Shown here one piece after another: positions 63,965 through 64,000 of a DNA stretch of 64,000 nt. Position 1 is the stretch's first letter. Every line of letters starts with the position of its first letter. Made by a program: the position numbers and the translations under genes. The DNA comes from Rhodoferax potami (GTDB lineage Bacteria > Pseudomonadota > Gammaproteobacteria > Burkholderiales > Burkholderiaceae_C). The stretch is taken from contig NZ_JAVBIJ010000001.1 of assembly GCF_032193765.1 (NCBI RefSeq), positions 2,790,001 through 2,854,000 of the forward strand, written 5' to 3'. The notes beneath the pieces were generated by a model that did no database searches, was not told the origin of the DNA, and was given only the letters and a program-made list of their open reading frames with translations.

Positions 63965-64000
63965 AAAAGTAGTTTCCGGGTCAATCTTGCTGGCGAGCGG

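Overview
The window is GC-rich, densely coding DNA of a betaproteobacterium, most likely a Comamonadaceae relative of Rhodoferax, Curvibacter or Hydrogenophaga. The reasons are the Comamonas-type protocatechuate 4,5-cleavage (pmd/lig) genes, Bug-type solute receptors, a stand-alone type III pantothenate kinase, Burkholderiales-style liv operons and an intergenic repeat of a type seen in that family. This placement is inference from gene content. I see no rRNA, tRNA, CRISPR array, insertion sequence or prophage.

Layout. 1-8.8 kb: the 5' end of an acyl-CoA synthetase gene, a divergent Crp/Fnr regulator followed by a GGDEF-EAL protein, then housekeeping genes (DUF3297 protein, retropepsin-like protease, 23S pseudouridine synthase, lipase-like hydrolase, HtpG). 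9-23 kb: sensing and surface functions. These are a periplasmic binding protein, two diguanylate cyclases, an HD-GYP protein, a two-component pair whose genes converge, a PEP-CTERM protein, M14 and M48 peptidases, a DUF393-COQ7 fusion, and an RsbQ-like hydrolase whose gene overlaps a PAS-GGDEF gene. 23-30.4 kb: DbpA helicase, a small conserved protein and a complete livKHMGF-type operon ending in an alpha/beta hydrolase. 30.4-37.6 kb: a type I restriction-modification island (hsdM, hsdS, a HigB/HigA-type toxin-antitoxin pair, hsdR). 37.7-49.1 kb: a large GGDEF-EAL receptor, fused isobutyryl-CoA mutase (icmF) behind a 22-bp perfect palindrome, coaX, an M20 amidohydrolase, a molybdopterin oxidoreductase and a DUF2721 membrane protein.

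49.1-57.4 kb is the metabolic centre: a minus-strand protocatechuate meta-cleavage operon read as binding-protein-like gene (frameshifted), 4-oxalomesaconate hydratase, CHA aldolase, PDC hydrolase, protocatechuate 4,5-dioxygenase alpha and beta, and CHMS dehydrogenase. It closes with a clear intrinsic terminator. A divergent LysR regulator and a Bug receptor lie on the other side. Together the enzymes would take protocatechuate to pyruvate and oxaloacetate, but no 4-oxalomesaconate tautomerase (PmdU/LigU) or PmdK-type transporter is visible. 57.6-64 kb: AEC transporter, DUF1932 oxidoreductase, a second Bug receptor and a second livHMGF set whose binding protein is not in the window.

Two themes cut across the map. 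First, five proteins make, degrade or sense cyclic di-GMP. Second, a ~50-bp repeat (core resembling TAGCGCTCATGAAATATGCGC followed by AGCTCCTAAAATAATAGCA) occurs in at least six intergenic gaps and also appears, in frame, inside three coding regions: the hsdM C-terminal part, the icmF inter-domain linker and the signal peptide of a Bug receptor. This resembles the protein-coding palindromic elements known from Rickettsia and is the observation I would follow first, with the RsbQ/PAS-GGDEF pair second.
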